From: Durusdinium trenchii
Lineage: Eukaryota > Sar > Dinophyceae > Suessiales > Symbiodiniaceae
Reading direction: 5' to 3'
Length of the DNA: 64,000 nt
Assembly (NCBI GenBank): GCA_963970005.1
Contig: CAXAMN010022718.1
Location: 501,202 to 565,201 of the forward strand
The notes beneath the pieces were generated by a model. The model was given only the letters and a program-made list of their open reading frames with translations, was not told the DNA's origin and ran no database searches. Below are positions 1 to 9,125 of the stretch, in pieces. Position 1 is the first letter of the stretch, and each line of letters opens with the position of its first letter. Position numbers and translations under genes: made by a program.

Positions 1-1
1 A

Positions 2-1089
2 ACTGACCGATGTTGTGTCACCTTTGGTATTGCTGAACCTGAAGTTCGTACTGTGACCGACTCCCTTGCGCCAATTTATGCTTTTCTAAGTCAAGAAATT
101 GCTTCCTCTGCGCAGCAAGATCTCCAAAGGGTAATCCCCCTTTTCTGGAACATGCAGTTCGGTGATGCCCCTACGTTCTATCGCTTTCATACTGTCACTT
201 TCCTTGATATTAGGTCCTGCACGCAAGAAGAGAGATGGCAACTCCAGAGCATCCTAATTGACATGGAAATTCCATATTATACCCAAAAAAGATTACTCTT
301 GGTGATCTATGCTGAAGGAGCTGAACTTGAAAATTTCAGGCTTCGAACCTTTCAAGAACAGATCAAGATTCCCTTTGGCAAAGAAGAAGGCAGCCTACAA
401 TGTTCCTTCACAGCGGGAACCAACGAAAACTGTTGGATTGTTGACATTAATACTACTGGAAGTGACACCCATGAAGCCTTTCAAATTGAGGATGACGGAT
501 CACTTATGATGAAAGATGGTTCTGTTGATGTAGACTTCAGTAAAGAGTTGCAAAAGGTCTTGGGCGCAATACAGATCCGACCTGCCATAGTGCATGTCCA
601 AGACAAAGGTCAACAGAAAGTTGTTGCCTTCTTTGCGTTGCCCACTTCACTCCCGCGAATACCTGGTACCTTTGTTGACCACAAAGCACGAAAAAGAATT
701 GTCCACTACAAACAGCCTGATGTCCATATTACAGAACGGAGCTCCAACATCTACGTTAAAGAGACAAAAACTGACCACCATGTTGGGGCACATAATAAAG
801 GACTATGTCAGGGTGCTCGGCTTAGTGGATTTTTCCTCTACCAGGTAACAGCATGTCGCGCAGGAGATTTGGGCAGCTACAAGTCTTTAGTTTTGAAATT
901 GGTAAGCGAGACATAGCTGTTGATTTGCTAGATGAAATAGTTCCAATCTGCCTTGTCGAAGCTGAGCTTTCCACGAAAGAGGTTACTCATCTTTTTGATA
1001 TTTTGATGAGACAAAAGCATCTCCTTGATCATCATACTATCTTTCTTGGATGTACGACTTCAAAGCCACCCCCCCCAACAGTACAATGA
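2..1089 (+). pseudogene. LINE-1 ORF1, N-terminal part, frameshifted
   Basis: The frame beginning at base 2 is open from the window edge to 916, so the GTG at 53 is not a real start; the true start lies upstream. Coding sense seems to leave this frame around 780-850 and continue in the frame of 853-1089 (through IVPICLVEAELSTKEV). It then returns to the original frame at the C run near 1070, where the peptide TTSKPPPP joins QQYNEDVITT. No domain recognised; the first 280 residues look globular and mixed alpha/beta. The shifts could be real decay, homopolymer sequencing error at the C run, or a small intron near 848-860, but I see no convincing intron borders. Confidence 0.55.
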
Positions 1090-4000
1090 AGATGTCATCA
1101 CAACTTTACCTGAGCATGAATGTATTATTCATTGCCAAATTGAACAAGGTCAAAAGCTGCAAGTCCTACAACCACTTTTTGAAAGAGGTAAAGTCTCTCG
1201 GTGTTTCAGCAATGCACTAGAGCTCAGTGTCTATGTCCGTGCTAACCTCCTTCTCTTTCTACCAGGACAGATAGACATTCATGATGTCTTTGAGAAAGCT
1301 CCCTTTGGCCGCATACTTTCGATTTGGTACAATAATCAACCTACACACAAGAGTTATACAAAAGAGCCTGCTGCAGCTAAGCATGTTACAGAGATTACTA
1401 GCAGCAACCCTCAATATGGAACAAACGAACAAAGAGACACCCCTTTCACTGGCAAGGGTCGTGACAACAAGCAATCACCTGCTCGTTCGATTCCGTCTTC
1501 GTCTGATCATAATCAAGATGCAGTCAGTCCTCTACCAACCGAAATTGATGCAACTGGTTCTACCTCCCGAGAAGAAGAACCTTCACCGAAACAGAACTTT
1601 GACCTTTTGTCCTATCACTCCCCAACCAAAAAGGACCAGCTTTGTGGCGATGTGACTACATCACCCTTAACAAAAGGCCGTGGTGAACATCAAGCTGCGA
1701 ATCAAGAAAGTCATGTCAACCTAGAACCTTGTCTGATTGAACCTGCTGGGGCATCTGAACAGTTGTCAGTAAGCAAGGTTTGCGTGCTCAATACTCAAAA
1801 CGATTCTTGTGCTGTAAATGAAACAATGCAGGTTGATGAAAGTTTTGCCTTGCACTCCGCAAACATAGACATCAAGCTTGATCGTATCATCGGTCCTGAT
1901 GACTTGCAACAATCTCAGACCTACAATGCTGAAACCCACCTGATTAAAGAGCTCCCTGAAGAGAATGTGGTTGTTCCATTGTCTCTCAACGAATGCCCAT
2001 TGGGCAATGAAGCTTCACAACTTTCAACTGATTCGTTTTGTGAGCAGGTATACCAAGAATTACAACAACGGCTTGATGATGATCCCGAAAAAATAGCAGG
2101 CCATCGAGCCCATTCAACCAAGTCAAAACATACTGTTGAAGAAATCCTTGACAGGAGACCTCTCCCTAAGAAAAGCTCTGGTGATCCGCGTCGACAGGTG
2201 ACAAAAAAACCTACTGCAAAACCCGCCCCAAAACGAGGTGATGGCCTTAGCCATCATCTCGTGAAAAAAATCAACGCCCAACATGTCTCCTGTTGCGCTA
2301 CGAATAAGAACTCAGTCAATGAGATCCTTCAAAACAAACGTCGGCAATCATATATTCACCAGATACAGCAGATGATTAGCCTTTATGTTTCCCTTCAAAA
2401 CATGGACTTTCAGGAAGAGGATATTCAACGGGCTGTATCTTTATATGAGAACCTTAATGCCACTGCTTGCTACTATACGGCAGCACTGCGTATTGTCTCC
2501 AAAGCAAACTGGAACAAACAGGTAACCTTCGAAAATCACATTGGTCACCGAGCTATGGTTGCAGTAGCCAAAGGCTGGACGTGTGCATCTCATTTGCCGA
2601 ATGATGATTTCGATCATTATCACCTAGCTTTGGCTATGTCTGCTCTCCCCAAGGATACTCATATGGACTTGCTCAGAACATATGAGTCTATTGTCGCTAT
2701 TATTCCGCCTCCATTTCATGACTTACTAGGATCCAGAGTCTCATTTACCTGTCGGAGTTGTTGCAAGACTGTCGAGCATAATGTCGCTACTTTCATAGTC
2801 ACCAACCCTCCGACAGGGCTTTTATTACATGTCGTCTTTTTTGAAGCTGCTTTCCCATGGTCAGAACATCTTTTGCCGACTGGACGAGATGATGGAATAA
2901 ACGTCTGTCAAGAATGTCAAGAATGTGCCAGTAACTTCGACTGGGCTACTGTTTCTTGCTCACCTTGTCGGCTTGTATGGCTGCATTTTTTGCAAAAGAA
3001 CCAGCCGCTTGCAACAGATTATGACAAGTTTCTTTGCAAAGATACTTTCCACTCATGCGGGCAAATTTGGCAATGCATTGCCTTAGTCATTCATCAGGGC
3101 CCTGACCCACTGAATGGGGAGCAGCAACCGTGTGAGCATTTCTACGTATTAGAACATGAAAATACCAACTCTACAATCCTGAAGTATGACAATGCTACCG
3201 GGCTGAGCCAACTATGTATCTCACAACTTAAAGCAGGTGATCGAATTTGCGGTATCCTTTACCGACATGCAACAATCTCGAGCACATGGTGTCACACGCG
3301 ACCTCCTAAACGAACTTCCAATTTGGCGCGTGGCAAAGGCTCAAAACTTGCCAAAAACAAGTTTGGGAAGCGGGAAGTAAGTACTCCTAAGAGAAAACAT
3401 GCTACTAAAAGGGCCATTGATGTTGGGAATCGAAAAGATGTTGTTGGCCCTGTCCCTCTCAATCCGAGCGAACACCAGGCTGCTTACATCCCGGAGAAAT
3501 TATGCCCACCGCCCCCCAGTGATGCAACCATTCCTGCAGAGCAACTGAGAGCCATTGAAGCATCCTTGTCGCAATCATCGCAAGTTGATGGCTCTCCGAT
3601 TGACCATCCCACGCAAAGTCTTGAGTCCAAACCACCATATGCTGTCCTGAGCATGTTCGACGGGTGCGGATCGTCCTTGGACATTCTCATTGAAAAGTTT
3701 GGTTATCGCCCCAAAGTCTGTGTGTTGTGTGAAAGAGATGAAACGCTCAGATACTTGGTTGCAGAAAAACATGGAATTTCTGTTAACGTTCAGTGGATAC
3801 ACAGCCTCAAAGGAGGCATTTCCCTCTATGCGAATGATGTCGACCTTCTCTTTGATGATGGAGCGAGAATCTTAAGAGAGTTTGTCACTTTAAGTGATTA
3901 TTGTCATGTCTTTGTCCTTGGAGGCAGTCCCTGTACTGACCTCACCTATGCTGGGCAAGAACATGGACGCTTAGGTATCTGTGGCCCTGACAGTGTCTTC

Positions 4001-6151
4001 TTCTTTACGATGCATCTTGCGCTATATCTCCTTGGTACGGTCCTTCCCAAGACGCATATCCGTTTCCTTTTTGAAAATGCAGGCTCGATGCACTATGATC
4101 ACTTTACTTTCATCAGAGCCTGTCTTGGCTTGTCGCACATTACACGAGACAAAATGACTTGGTGTACTTCTAAAATATCGCCAGCAAAAAGGCTTCGTCT
4201 TTTCTTTCAAAACAACATCCTCCACGACACAGCCGATGCACAAGCCTTGTGCCATGAAGACCTCCAATGGCCAGCAGACTGGAAACCACTCTCCATCCAT
4301 GACAAAGGGAAGTTCCGTGACGTTTTTATCAAACCTTTCATGCGACCCCCTGAAGTCCTCAGTGATATCGCTCTTCGCTACAGCTGGACTAGCTACCACC
4401 CTGCAGCTCTACTGTGGAGAACTTCATATTGGCATACACATGAACGTTTTGCAGTCTTGGCGAACATGTTTACTGACAGTTCCGTTCCTGCCTTTCAATG
4501 GAGTGACTTTATACCAGCAATTTATTATCCAGCATGGAGGCGCTTTCTGAGTTGCTTTTACAGCAAAACCTCCTCTAATCCAGAAAAAGATGCTGCGCTT
4601 CGTGATGTTCTTCCGTTATTCCACAACAGCAGCATACGAGTTCCTTTTCGTTTCTTAACTGATAGCGAAGTTTTGCAAGTCTCAGGTCTCAGCCGCAACT
4701 TTGCCACTATTTCGCGCCTTAAACACATGTTACACTCTCAAACAATACGCTCCTTTGTTGGTAATTCCTTTCATCCCAAGCTCATCAGCCTTGCCATTGG
4801 CACGCCTGACCACGTTCGTGCATGGATCCAAGGAAAAACCGAATGCTTCTTTGGGGTAGCTTCCCCTGATGATGTTAGACAAGGGTATGTCTCCTTTAAA
4901 CAAGCCATCGAAAACAACTTCAAGACAACGGGTAGAAGCACTCAGATTACAATTGTACCTGAGCCCTATCGGCACATTGACTATCGGCACTTGGTGATGT
5001 CGCCTGTTAATAGGCCTCCAATTGCTCAACCTATAGTAGCACAGAAACTGCCGTATTATCTCACCAAAGAAGCCATAGACAATACCAACAAAGATAGGCG
5101 AGAAAAACGTTTTGACATTCTAGGCAAGGAGCCTTTGATCAAGTTTCTCACTGACCTTAACCTCCTTAACTATGCTGAACAAGCAGCAGTACCGCAATGG
5201 ATCTTCTTCAATGAAGAAATCGTACAAGCCCTGTGTACTCTTTCTGTTAATAGTGATGCCCTTGACACCTACAGACAAGAACTATTGCATCATTGCACTT
5301 ATCACAGAATTACGCTATTTTTGCGACAGCTTCTTAGTACGATCAAAGCAGCTGATACAGGGTTCATTATTTGTTGGCTTGCCCACCAACCGGCTCACAT
5401 GAGATATCTTGGTCCTAGTCGAGCCAAACACCTGTATCTATTGCGCCTGCATGACACACTGGAGATTTTGCTTTTTAAGCATGGTGGAGAGTCCGTACGC
5501 ATCTGTCAGCCCTCGCAATCGTCCTCCTGGTATCGCTCCATGTTTGGTTTTCAAACAAAACCCCAGGGGGTCGGAACTGAACATTTATGTGCTTTCGCGA
5601 TCCAGCAAGAACGCATCTGTACGATTACTGAAAAGCCGTGGACACATAGCTTGGTTGAGCCAGGATGTGCCTTGTGGCGACTTTCCCACCTTTTGTTAGC
5701 AGCAGAGAATCAAGTATGTAAAGAACCCTTTGCCAATGTCTGCCACCTTATGTTAGGAAACTTCCCTGTCATTCTTATTGGGGGTTTCCTTCAGGATTGG
5801 TGCCTTAGCATCTGTCCTGATAGTGCACGTGCAGCTCACCCGAGACTTCAATCAAGTATCTGGCAAACAGATAGAGTACCCAATCTCTGTCTGCTGCTTG
5901 TCCACCAACTTGAAGCCCCGGATATCAGTAACAGTGGACGACTGATCTCCTTCACGCCTTCACCACACGCCTCACATCCAACTCTTCCAGCGACTATTTC
6001 AACTGAACAAGCTGCTGCTCAAATCCCTACAGAGGCTTGCATTGATGATTGTCAGCTTATGACGCTAAAATCGGCTTGGTACGTTTGCACACAAGGAGAG
6101 ATTTCGGCCAAAACTTTTCACAGAGCTAAGGCTCAGTTACACACTGAATGA
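1025..6151 (+). CDS. LINE-1 ORF1: USP-like plus DNMT3-like cytosine-5 DNA methyltransferase
   Basis: 1708 codons counted from a TTG at 1025; reliable coding begins after the C run near 1070 and continues the upstream frame. Residues about 480-725 resemble peptidase C19 (USP): a cysteine box ATACYYTAAL with C482, a Cys pair C576-x2-C579, a histidine box CEHFYVLEH with H705 and YDNATG with D722. Residues about 872-1260 form a C5 methyltransferase: motif I LSMFDGCGSS (875-884), motif IV GGSPCTDLT with C970, motif VI FENAG with E1017, motif VIII PAKRLRLFF (R1056, R1058), a late LTDSEV motif and motif X VGNSF (1246-1248). GGSPCxDL is the DNMT3 form. Residues 200-450 are low complexity and 1300-1708 unrecognised. 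Expected role: methylating cytosines in DNA, perhaps the element's own copies. All key methyltransferase residues are present, so it may be active; the protease assignment is weaker. Confidence 0.88.
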   Translation: MIIILSFLDVRLQSHPPQQYNEDVITTLPEHECIIHCQIEQGQKLQVLQPLFERGKVSRCFSNALELSVYVRANLLLFLPGQIDIHDVFEKAPFGRILSIWYNNQPTHKSYTKEPAAAKHVTEITSSNPQYGTNEQRDTPFTGKGRDNKQSPARSIPSSSDHNQDAVSPLPTEIDATGSTSREEEPSPKQNFDLLSYHSPTKKDQLCGDVTTSPLTKGRGEHQAANQESHVNLEPCLIEPAGASEQLSVSKVCVLNTQNDSCAVNETMQVDESFALHSANIDIKLDRIIGPDDLQQSQTYNAETHLIKELPEENVVVPLSLNECPLGNEASQLSTDSFCEQVYQELQQRLDDDPEKIAGHRAHSTKSKHTVEEILDRRPLPKKSSGDPRRQVTKKPTAKPAPKRGDGLSHHLVKKINAQHVSCCATNKNSVNEILQNKRRQSYIHQIQQMISLYVSLQNMDFQEEDIQRAVSLYENLNATACYYTAALRIVSKANWNKQVTFENHIGHRAMVAVAKGWTCASHLPNDDFDHYHLALAMSALPKDTHMDLLRTYESIVAIIPPPFHDLLGSRVSFTCRSCCKTVEHNVATFIVTNPPTGLLLHVVFFEAAFPWSEHLLPTGRDDGINVCQECQECASNFDWATVSCSPCRLVWLHFLQKNQPLATDYDKFLCKDTFHSCGQIWQCIALVIHQGPDPLNGEQQPCEHFYVLEHENTNSTILKYDNATGLSQLCISQLKAGDRICGILYRHATISSTWCHTRPPKRTSNLARGKGSKLAKNKFGKREVSTPKRKHATKRAIDVGNRKDVVGPVPLNPSEHQAAYIPEKLCPPPPSDATIPAEQLRAIEASLSQSSQVDGSPIDHPTQSLESKPPYAVLSMFDGCGSSLDILIEKFGYRPKVCVLCERDETLRYLVAEKHGISVNVQWIHSLKGGISLYANDVDLLFDDGARILREFVTLSDYCHVFVLGGSPCTDLTYAGQEHGRLGICGPDSVFFFTMHLALYLLGTVLPKTHIRFLFENAGSMHYDHFTFIRACLGLSHITRDKMTWCTSKISPAKRLRLFFQNNILHDTADAQALCHEDLQWPADWKPLSIHDKGKFRDVFIKPFMRPPEVLSDIALRYSWTSYHPAALLWRTSYWHTHERFAVLANMFTDSSVPAFQWSDFIPAIYYPAWRRFLSCFYSKTSSNPEKDAALRDVLPLFHNSSIRVPFRFLTDSEVLQVSGLSRNFATISRLKHMLHSQTIRSFVGNSFHPKLISLAIGTPDHVRAWIQGKTECFFGVASPDDVRQGYVSFKQAIENNFKTTGRSTQITIVPEPYRHIDYRHLVMSPVNRPPIAQPIVAQKLPYYLTKEAIDNTNKDRREKRFDILGKEPLIKFLTDLNLLNYAEQAAVPQWIFFNEEIVQALCTLSVNSDALDTYRQELLHHCTYHRITLFLRQLLSTIKAADTGFIICWLAHQPAHMRYLGPSRAKHLYLLRLHDTLEILLFKHGGESVRICQPSQSSSWYRSMFGFQTKPQGVGTEHLCAFAIQQERICTITEKPWTHSLVEPGCALWRLSHLLLAAENQVCKEPFANVCHLMLGNFPVILIGGFLQDWCLSICPDSARAAHPRLQSSIWQTDRVPNLCLLLVHQLEAPDISNSGRLISFTPSPHASHPTLPATISTEQAAAQIPTEACIDDCQLMTLKSAWYVCTQGEISAKTFHRAKAQLHTE
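6148..6151 (+). promoter_or_regulatory. ATGA start-stop overlap between ORF1 and endonuclease ORF
   Basis: The ORF1 stop TGA (6149-6151) overlaps the ATG of the next ORF (6148-6150). Such overlaps in non-LTR elements are used for termination-reinitiation coupling, which would set a low ratio of downstream to upstream product. The overlap is seen directly; its use here is inference. Confidence 0.6.
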
Positions 6152-7845
6152 CGCGATTATGTCACCTACCCATCAAATCTCTCCGATTAGTGCAGCGTAC
6201 CCTCTCTGCAGGCCTCAAAGCAGCTTATTGGCACACTACCCAACAAATCAACGCTTCGATCACGCATGTTTCTTCCCTTCACTTCCTCATACATTTTACC
6301 CATCCGTGTCTGCCGTATCGGCAAATCAAGAATGAGGATCTCCTCATGTTGTGTGGTTTTGATGGCAATGTCAATTTATCAGATGCCTTACATTCTATAC
6401 GTGTCAACATTGGCAAGTTCACAGATTGTATTGTCTCCGACCCGTCCACGCCTATAGACGACACTCCTTTCGTTCTCCCAAATGAAGTACAATCCTTACG
6501 CCAAATCCCTTTGAGGTTTTGGCAGCTCTGTCATAACATCCTACAGTTCCGTATGCAAAGACCTAGCAACCTGCCGGTCTCTGTAAAAGGAATTCACTCT
6601 TGGAATCTCAATAGCTGGTCTCCTGGACTTCCCACCAATGTACACAAGACGTGGATAATCAAAACCATGTTGAAACAAGCCCCTGTACTGCTACAGGAAA
6701 CAAAATGGAATCAAGCCAATCTCCAATACCTATCCCACACATGGCCTGACATCAAAGTAGTTACCACTCTTGCCAAACATAATCCGGGAGAACAAGCTGG
6801 AGTTGCGATTCTGTTTCCACCAGGCTGGAAAGTCCAAGAAGAACGTGTCCTGGTCCAACACTATGCAGTTGCTGCCCGTGTTGAATACCAAGCTTGCACT
6901 ATCTGGCTCGTCTCGATTTATATACCCCCGAACAGCCCTAGGTCCTTCGTTTCAGCTACTCTGCAAACCATTCTTGTCTTGACCGATCATCCAGTCTTTG
7001 TAGGAGGAGACTTCAATCGTTGTGATCAGAATCACTTTCATACGTGGGATGACTTCCTAGTACAGGCTGGACTCACTGATGTTGATCCTACGCTCCCAAC
7101 TTACCAATATCAAGACCAAGAATCCGCACTTGATCGCTTCTTAGTGCCCAGCCTTTTTCTGGATACAACACAGCTTTTTGCGCGTATCTATGGCAGATAC
7201 CGGATAGATACCTGCCATCACAAAGTCTTGATGCTTAGGCTAAAAATGAAACCACGCCTTCGACCACATCCGCAGTCAGAAAAGCATCACACCATACCGA
7301 CGCAAGTCTTCCTCGATCCAACAATGGCATCAGAAAGCTTGCAGGCGGTTACAAGACAAGCTTCCCTACTAGCTCTCAAACGGAAAATTTCATTAGCGCA
7401 GGAAACTAGGCTTGCAGGTGCGGTGCTCTCGCAACATTGCCGTGCAATTGTTTGGAGCTGGTGGAGAACTCATTCCTGCCACTTCAAGAAATTGTCGCCC
7501 CTAAAACGCCTATACAAGCTTTTGGGCCAAGAGCAAACACTCCTGCACATACGAAGGGAAGAAGTACGCCAGTTGTATGAGCAAAGCGCAGATGCTGACC
7601 TCTTACAACCTTGGCAAACCCAACAAGGATGCCTTTTGATTCCAGCTACAATCATAGCTGCTGCTTTACAAGCAGCAGAAGTTGCTACTGCGGCGAATGT
7701 GCAACTGCCTATAGGTACAGAAAATACAGACCCAATCCAGCGAACTAGAAGACAAAAAATTTTCTGGGACAGACTTAAAACCGTGTGTCCTAGAGGCACT
7801 TTCTATCATGGACCTATGGGCAAGAGTTACGCGTACAGCCCTTGA
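6148..7845 (+). CDS. LINE-1 AP-type (EEP) endonuclease ORF
   Basis: 565 codons. Residues about 148-365 carry the endonuclease/exonuclease/phosphatase signature: SWNLNSW (N153, N155), LLQETKWN with metal ligand E184, GGDFNR with D288 and N290, SALDRF with D329 and CHHKVL with H358 as the terminal histidine. This enzyme nicks target DNA to prime reverse transcription. The order and spacing fit LINE endonucleases, and all catalytic residues are present. Residues 400-550 are a linker leading into RT. The ORF ends 38 bases inside the RT ORF in another frame, so RT must be reached by +1 shifting or, more simply, an indel separates them. The N-terminal 140 residues are unrecognised. Confidence 0.88.
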   Translation: MTRLCHLPIKSLRLVQRTLSAGLKAAYWHTTQQINASITHVSSLHFLIHFTHPCLPYRQIKNEDLLMLCGFDGNVNLSDALHSIRVNIGKFTDCIVSDPSTPIDDTPFVLPNEVQSLRQIPLRFWQLCHNILQFRMQRPSNLPVSVKGIHSWNLNSWSPGLPTNVHKTWIIKTMLKQAPVLLQETKWNQANLQYLSHTWPDIKVVTTLAKHNPGEQAGVAILFPPGWKVQEERVLVQHYAVAARVEYQACTIWLVSIYIPPNSPRSFVSATLQTILVLTDHPVFVGGDFNRCDQNHFHTWDDFLVQAGLTDVDPTLPTYQYQDQESALDRFLVPSLFLDTTQLFARIYGRYRIDTCHHKVLMLRLKMKPRLRPHPQSEKHHTIPTQVFLDPTMASESLQAVTRQASLLALKRKISLAQETRLAGAVLSQHCRAIVWSWWRTHSCHFKKLSPLKRLYKLLGQEQTLLHIRREEVRQLYEQSADADLLQPWQTQQGCLLIPATIIAAALQAAEVATAANVQLPIGTENTDPIQRTRRQKIFWDRLKTVCPRGTFYHGPMGKSYAYSP

Positions 7846-8647
7846 GTATGATGAGGCAATGCTTGCGACCCGTGACTTTTGGTTCACGCACCCTGTTAAG
7901 TATGATCGAGATTGGCATGACACGCTTTCGGCTTACCGACGGTGTGTCTCGCCGTGGCCTGCAATTTCTGAACCTACAGAGCAAGATTATATCGAGCACC
8001 TCCTACTTACTAAAGACTCAGCTCCAGGCCCTGACGGTTTACCTTATGCTCTTTGGCGGCTCTTCCCACAACAGACTGCTGCAATCCTTAAGGACGACTT
8101 TCATCAAATTTTAGCTGGTGTACTGGCGCCGCCCACCCAGGTAGGAGTATGGATCCCGAAAGCCAAGCAAGGGCCCACGGCGGACTTCTTCCGACCGTTA
8201 GGTATGCCTGACACGCTTGACAGACTGCAGGACGGCACAGCTGCTGCCATTCTTTTTCGGGTTACCCGGCACAGTTTTCACCCTGCCCAAACCCTGCTCA
8301 ATTCCTTTCGAGAACCGCAGAGAGCAGTGCTGGAAGTACAAGGAGCCCTTGAGGGATCCTTGCCCGCTTCTGCCCTCTTTGCTGATCTTTCTAAAGCTTT
8401 TGAGCGTATTAATGCATATTGGATCCTTCAAATACTACGTATTCGTCAGTGCTCCCCTTGGGTCCTCCAATTTGCTCGTTATCTACTGTTTGGTAGGAGA
8501 ATAAGACACAAAGTACAAGGACGACTCTTACCAGCAAGACACGTGCATTCTGGTGTTGATATGGGGCGATCCACGTCTGTGTATTTCTTTTGCCTTGCCA
8601 TGGACCCAATATTTGTTGTGCTCAATCAACTCCCACAAGAGGGGTAA
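7808..8647 (+). pseudogene. LINE-1 reverse transcriptase, 3'-truncated
   Basis: 279 codons from ATG 7808 in the frame +1 to the endonuclease ORF; this frame is also open upstream through 7745-7807. It holds the LINE fingers motif SAPGPDGLPYALWR (about residue 71), RPLGMPDTLDR, motif A ALFADLSKAFERIN with catalytic D193, and motif B GVDMGRSTSVYFF (about 249). The motif C YxDD pair, thumb and C-terminal domains are missing because the sequence changes to Copia gag-like just after 8645. It cannot encode a working polymerase. The upstream part reads like the RT N-terminal extension continuous with the endonuclease ORF. Confidence 0.85.
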
Positions 8648-8649
8648 CT

Positions 8650-9125
8650 TGCTGCGCAGCCTGACCGAGGTGACATGTGGCAGCTCCATCCAGGACACTT
8701 TGAATGCCATTCGAATGTGGCGCAGGTGGCTTTGTCGAGCTGAAGAATTGCATGTGGGCATCCCGGACTCAATGGTCTTGATTCAGGCCCTGTCCAAGAT
8801 TGCAGAGAACCTCACCAAGCACCGGGGGAGCCAAGTGGGATTCCGCATCGCAGCTGCTTGACAAGAACTTGATGTTGATCGAAGGCCCACCCTGATCACC
8901 GCCAAGGAGTTTGCAGAGTTCCTACAAGCTGAGGCGGAAGATTTGGCGTTGACTATGCCACAGCCGACCTCAACAAAGACTACAAGTCCTGCGGCGGGAA
9001 GCCAATTGGCGGGGGGAACTCAACCTACAATCAAGGCCTTTGGGGGGAGGACCGGTCGGTGGAGATGGGCAGCAGAAGACAAAACAAGCATGCCGCTACT
9101 GGGGAAGTTCAACTGGATGCAAGCG
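8650..9125 (+). pseudogene. Copia-1 gag remnant
   Basis: The third frame gives a helix-rich segment (MWRRWLCRAEELHVG, then QALSKIAENLTK) resembling the gag region preceding the zinc finger in dinoflagellate Copia polyproteins. A TGA at 8859-8861 interrupts it and the same frame continues with QELDVDRRPTLITAKEFAEF, so a single substitution, compatible with CGA to TGA, explains the break. After about 8990 it becomes Ser/Thr/Gly rich and shifts frame. Gag would package element RNA; this copy is dead. Confidence 0.6.

Larger units (their letters stand above)
1..8646 (+). mobile_element. LINE-1: non-LTR retrotransposon with USP-like and DNMT3-like domains
   Basis: Consecutive plus-strand frames give, in order, an unknown N-terminal region, a USP-like region, a DNMT3-like C5 cytosine methyltransferase, an AP-type endonuclease and a LINE reverse transcriptase. 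Endonuclease followed by RT, with no integrase or LTR, is the non-LTR (LINE) arrangement. The 5' end lies outside the window: the first frame is open from base 2. The 3' end is lost: RT stops after motif B at about 8645, where Copia-type sequence begins. ORF1 is frameshifted near its start (about 780-860 and at a C run near 1070) but then runs 1708 codons without a stop, so the copy is either recent or retains selection. Element identity is seen from motifs; activity is inference. Confidence 0.9.
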
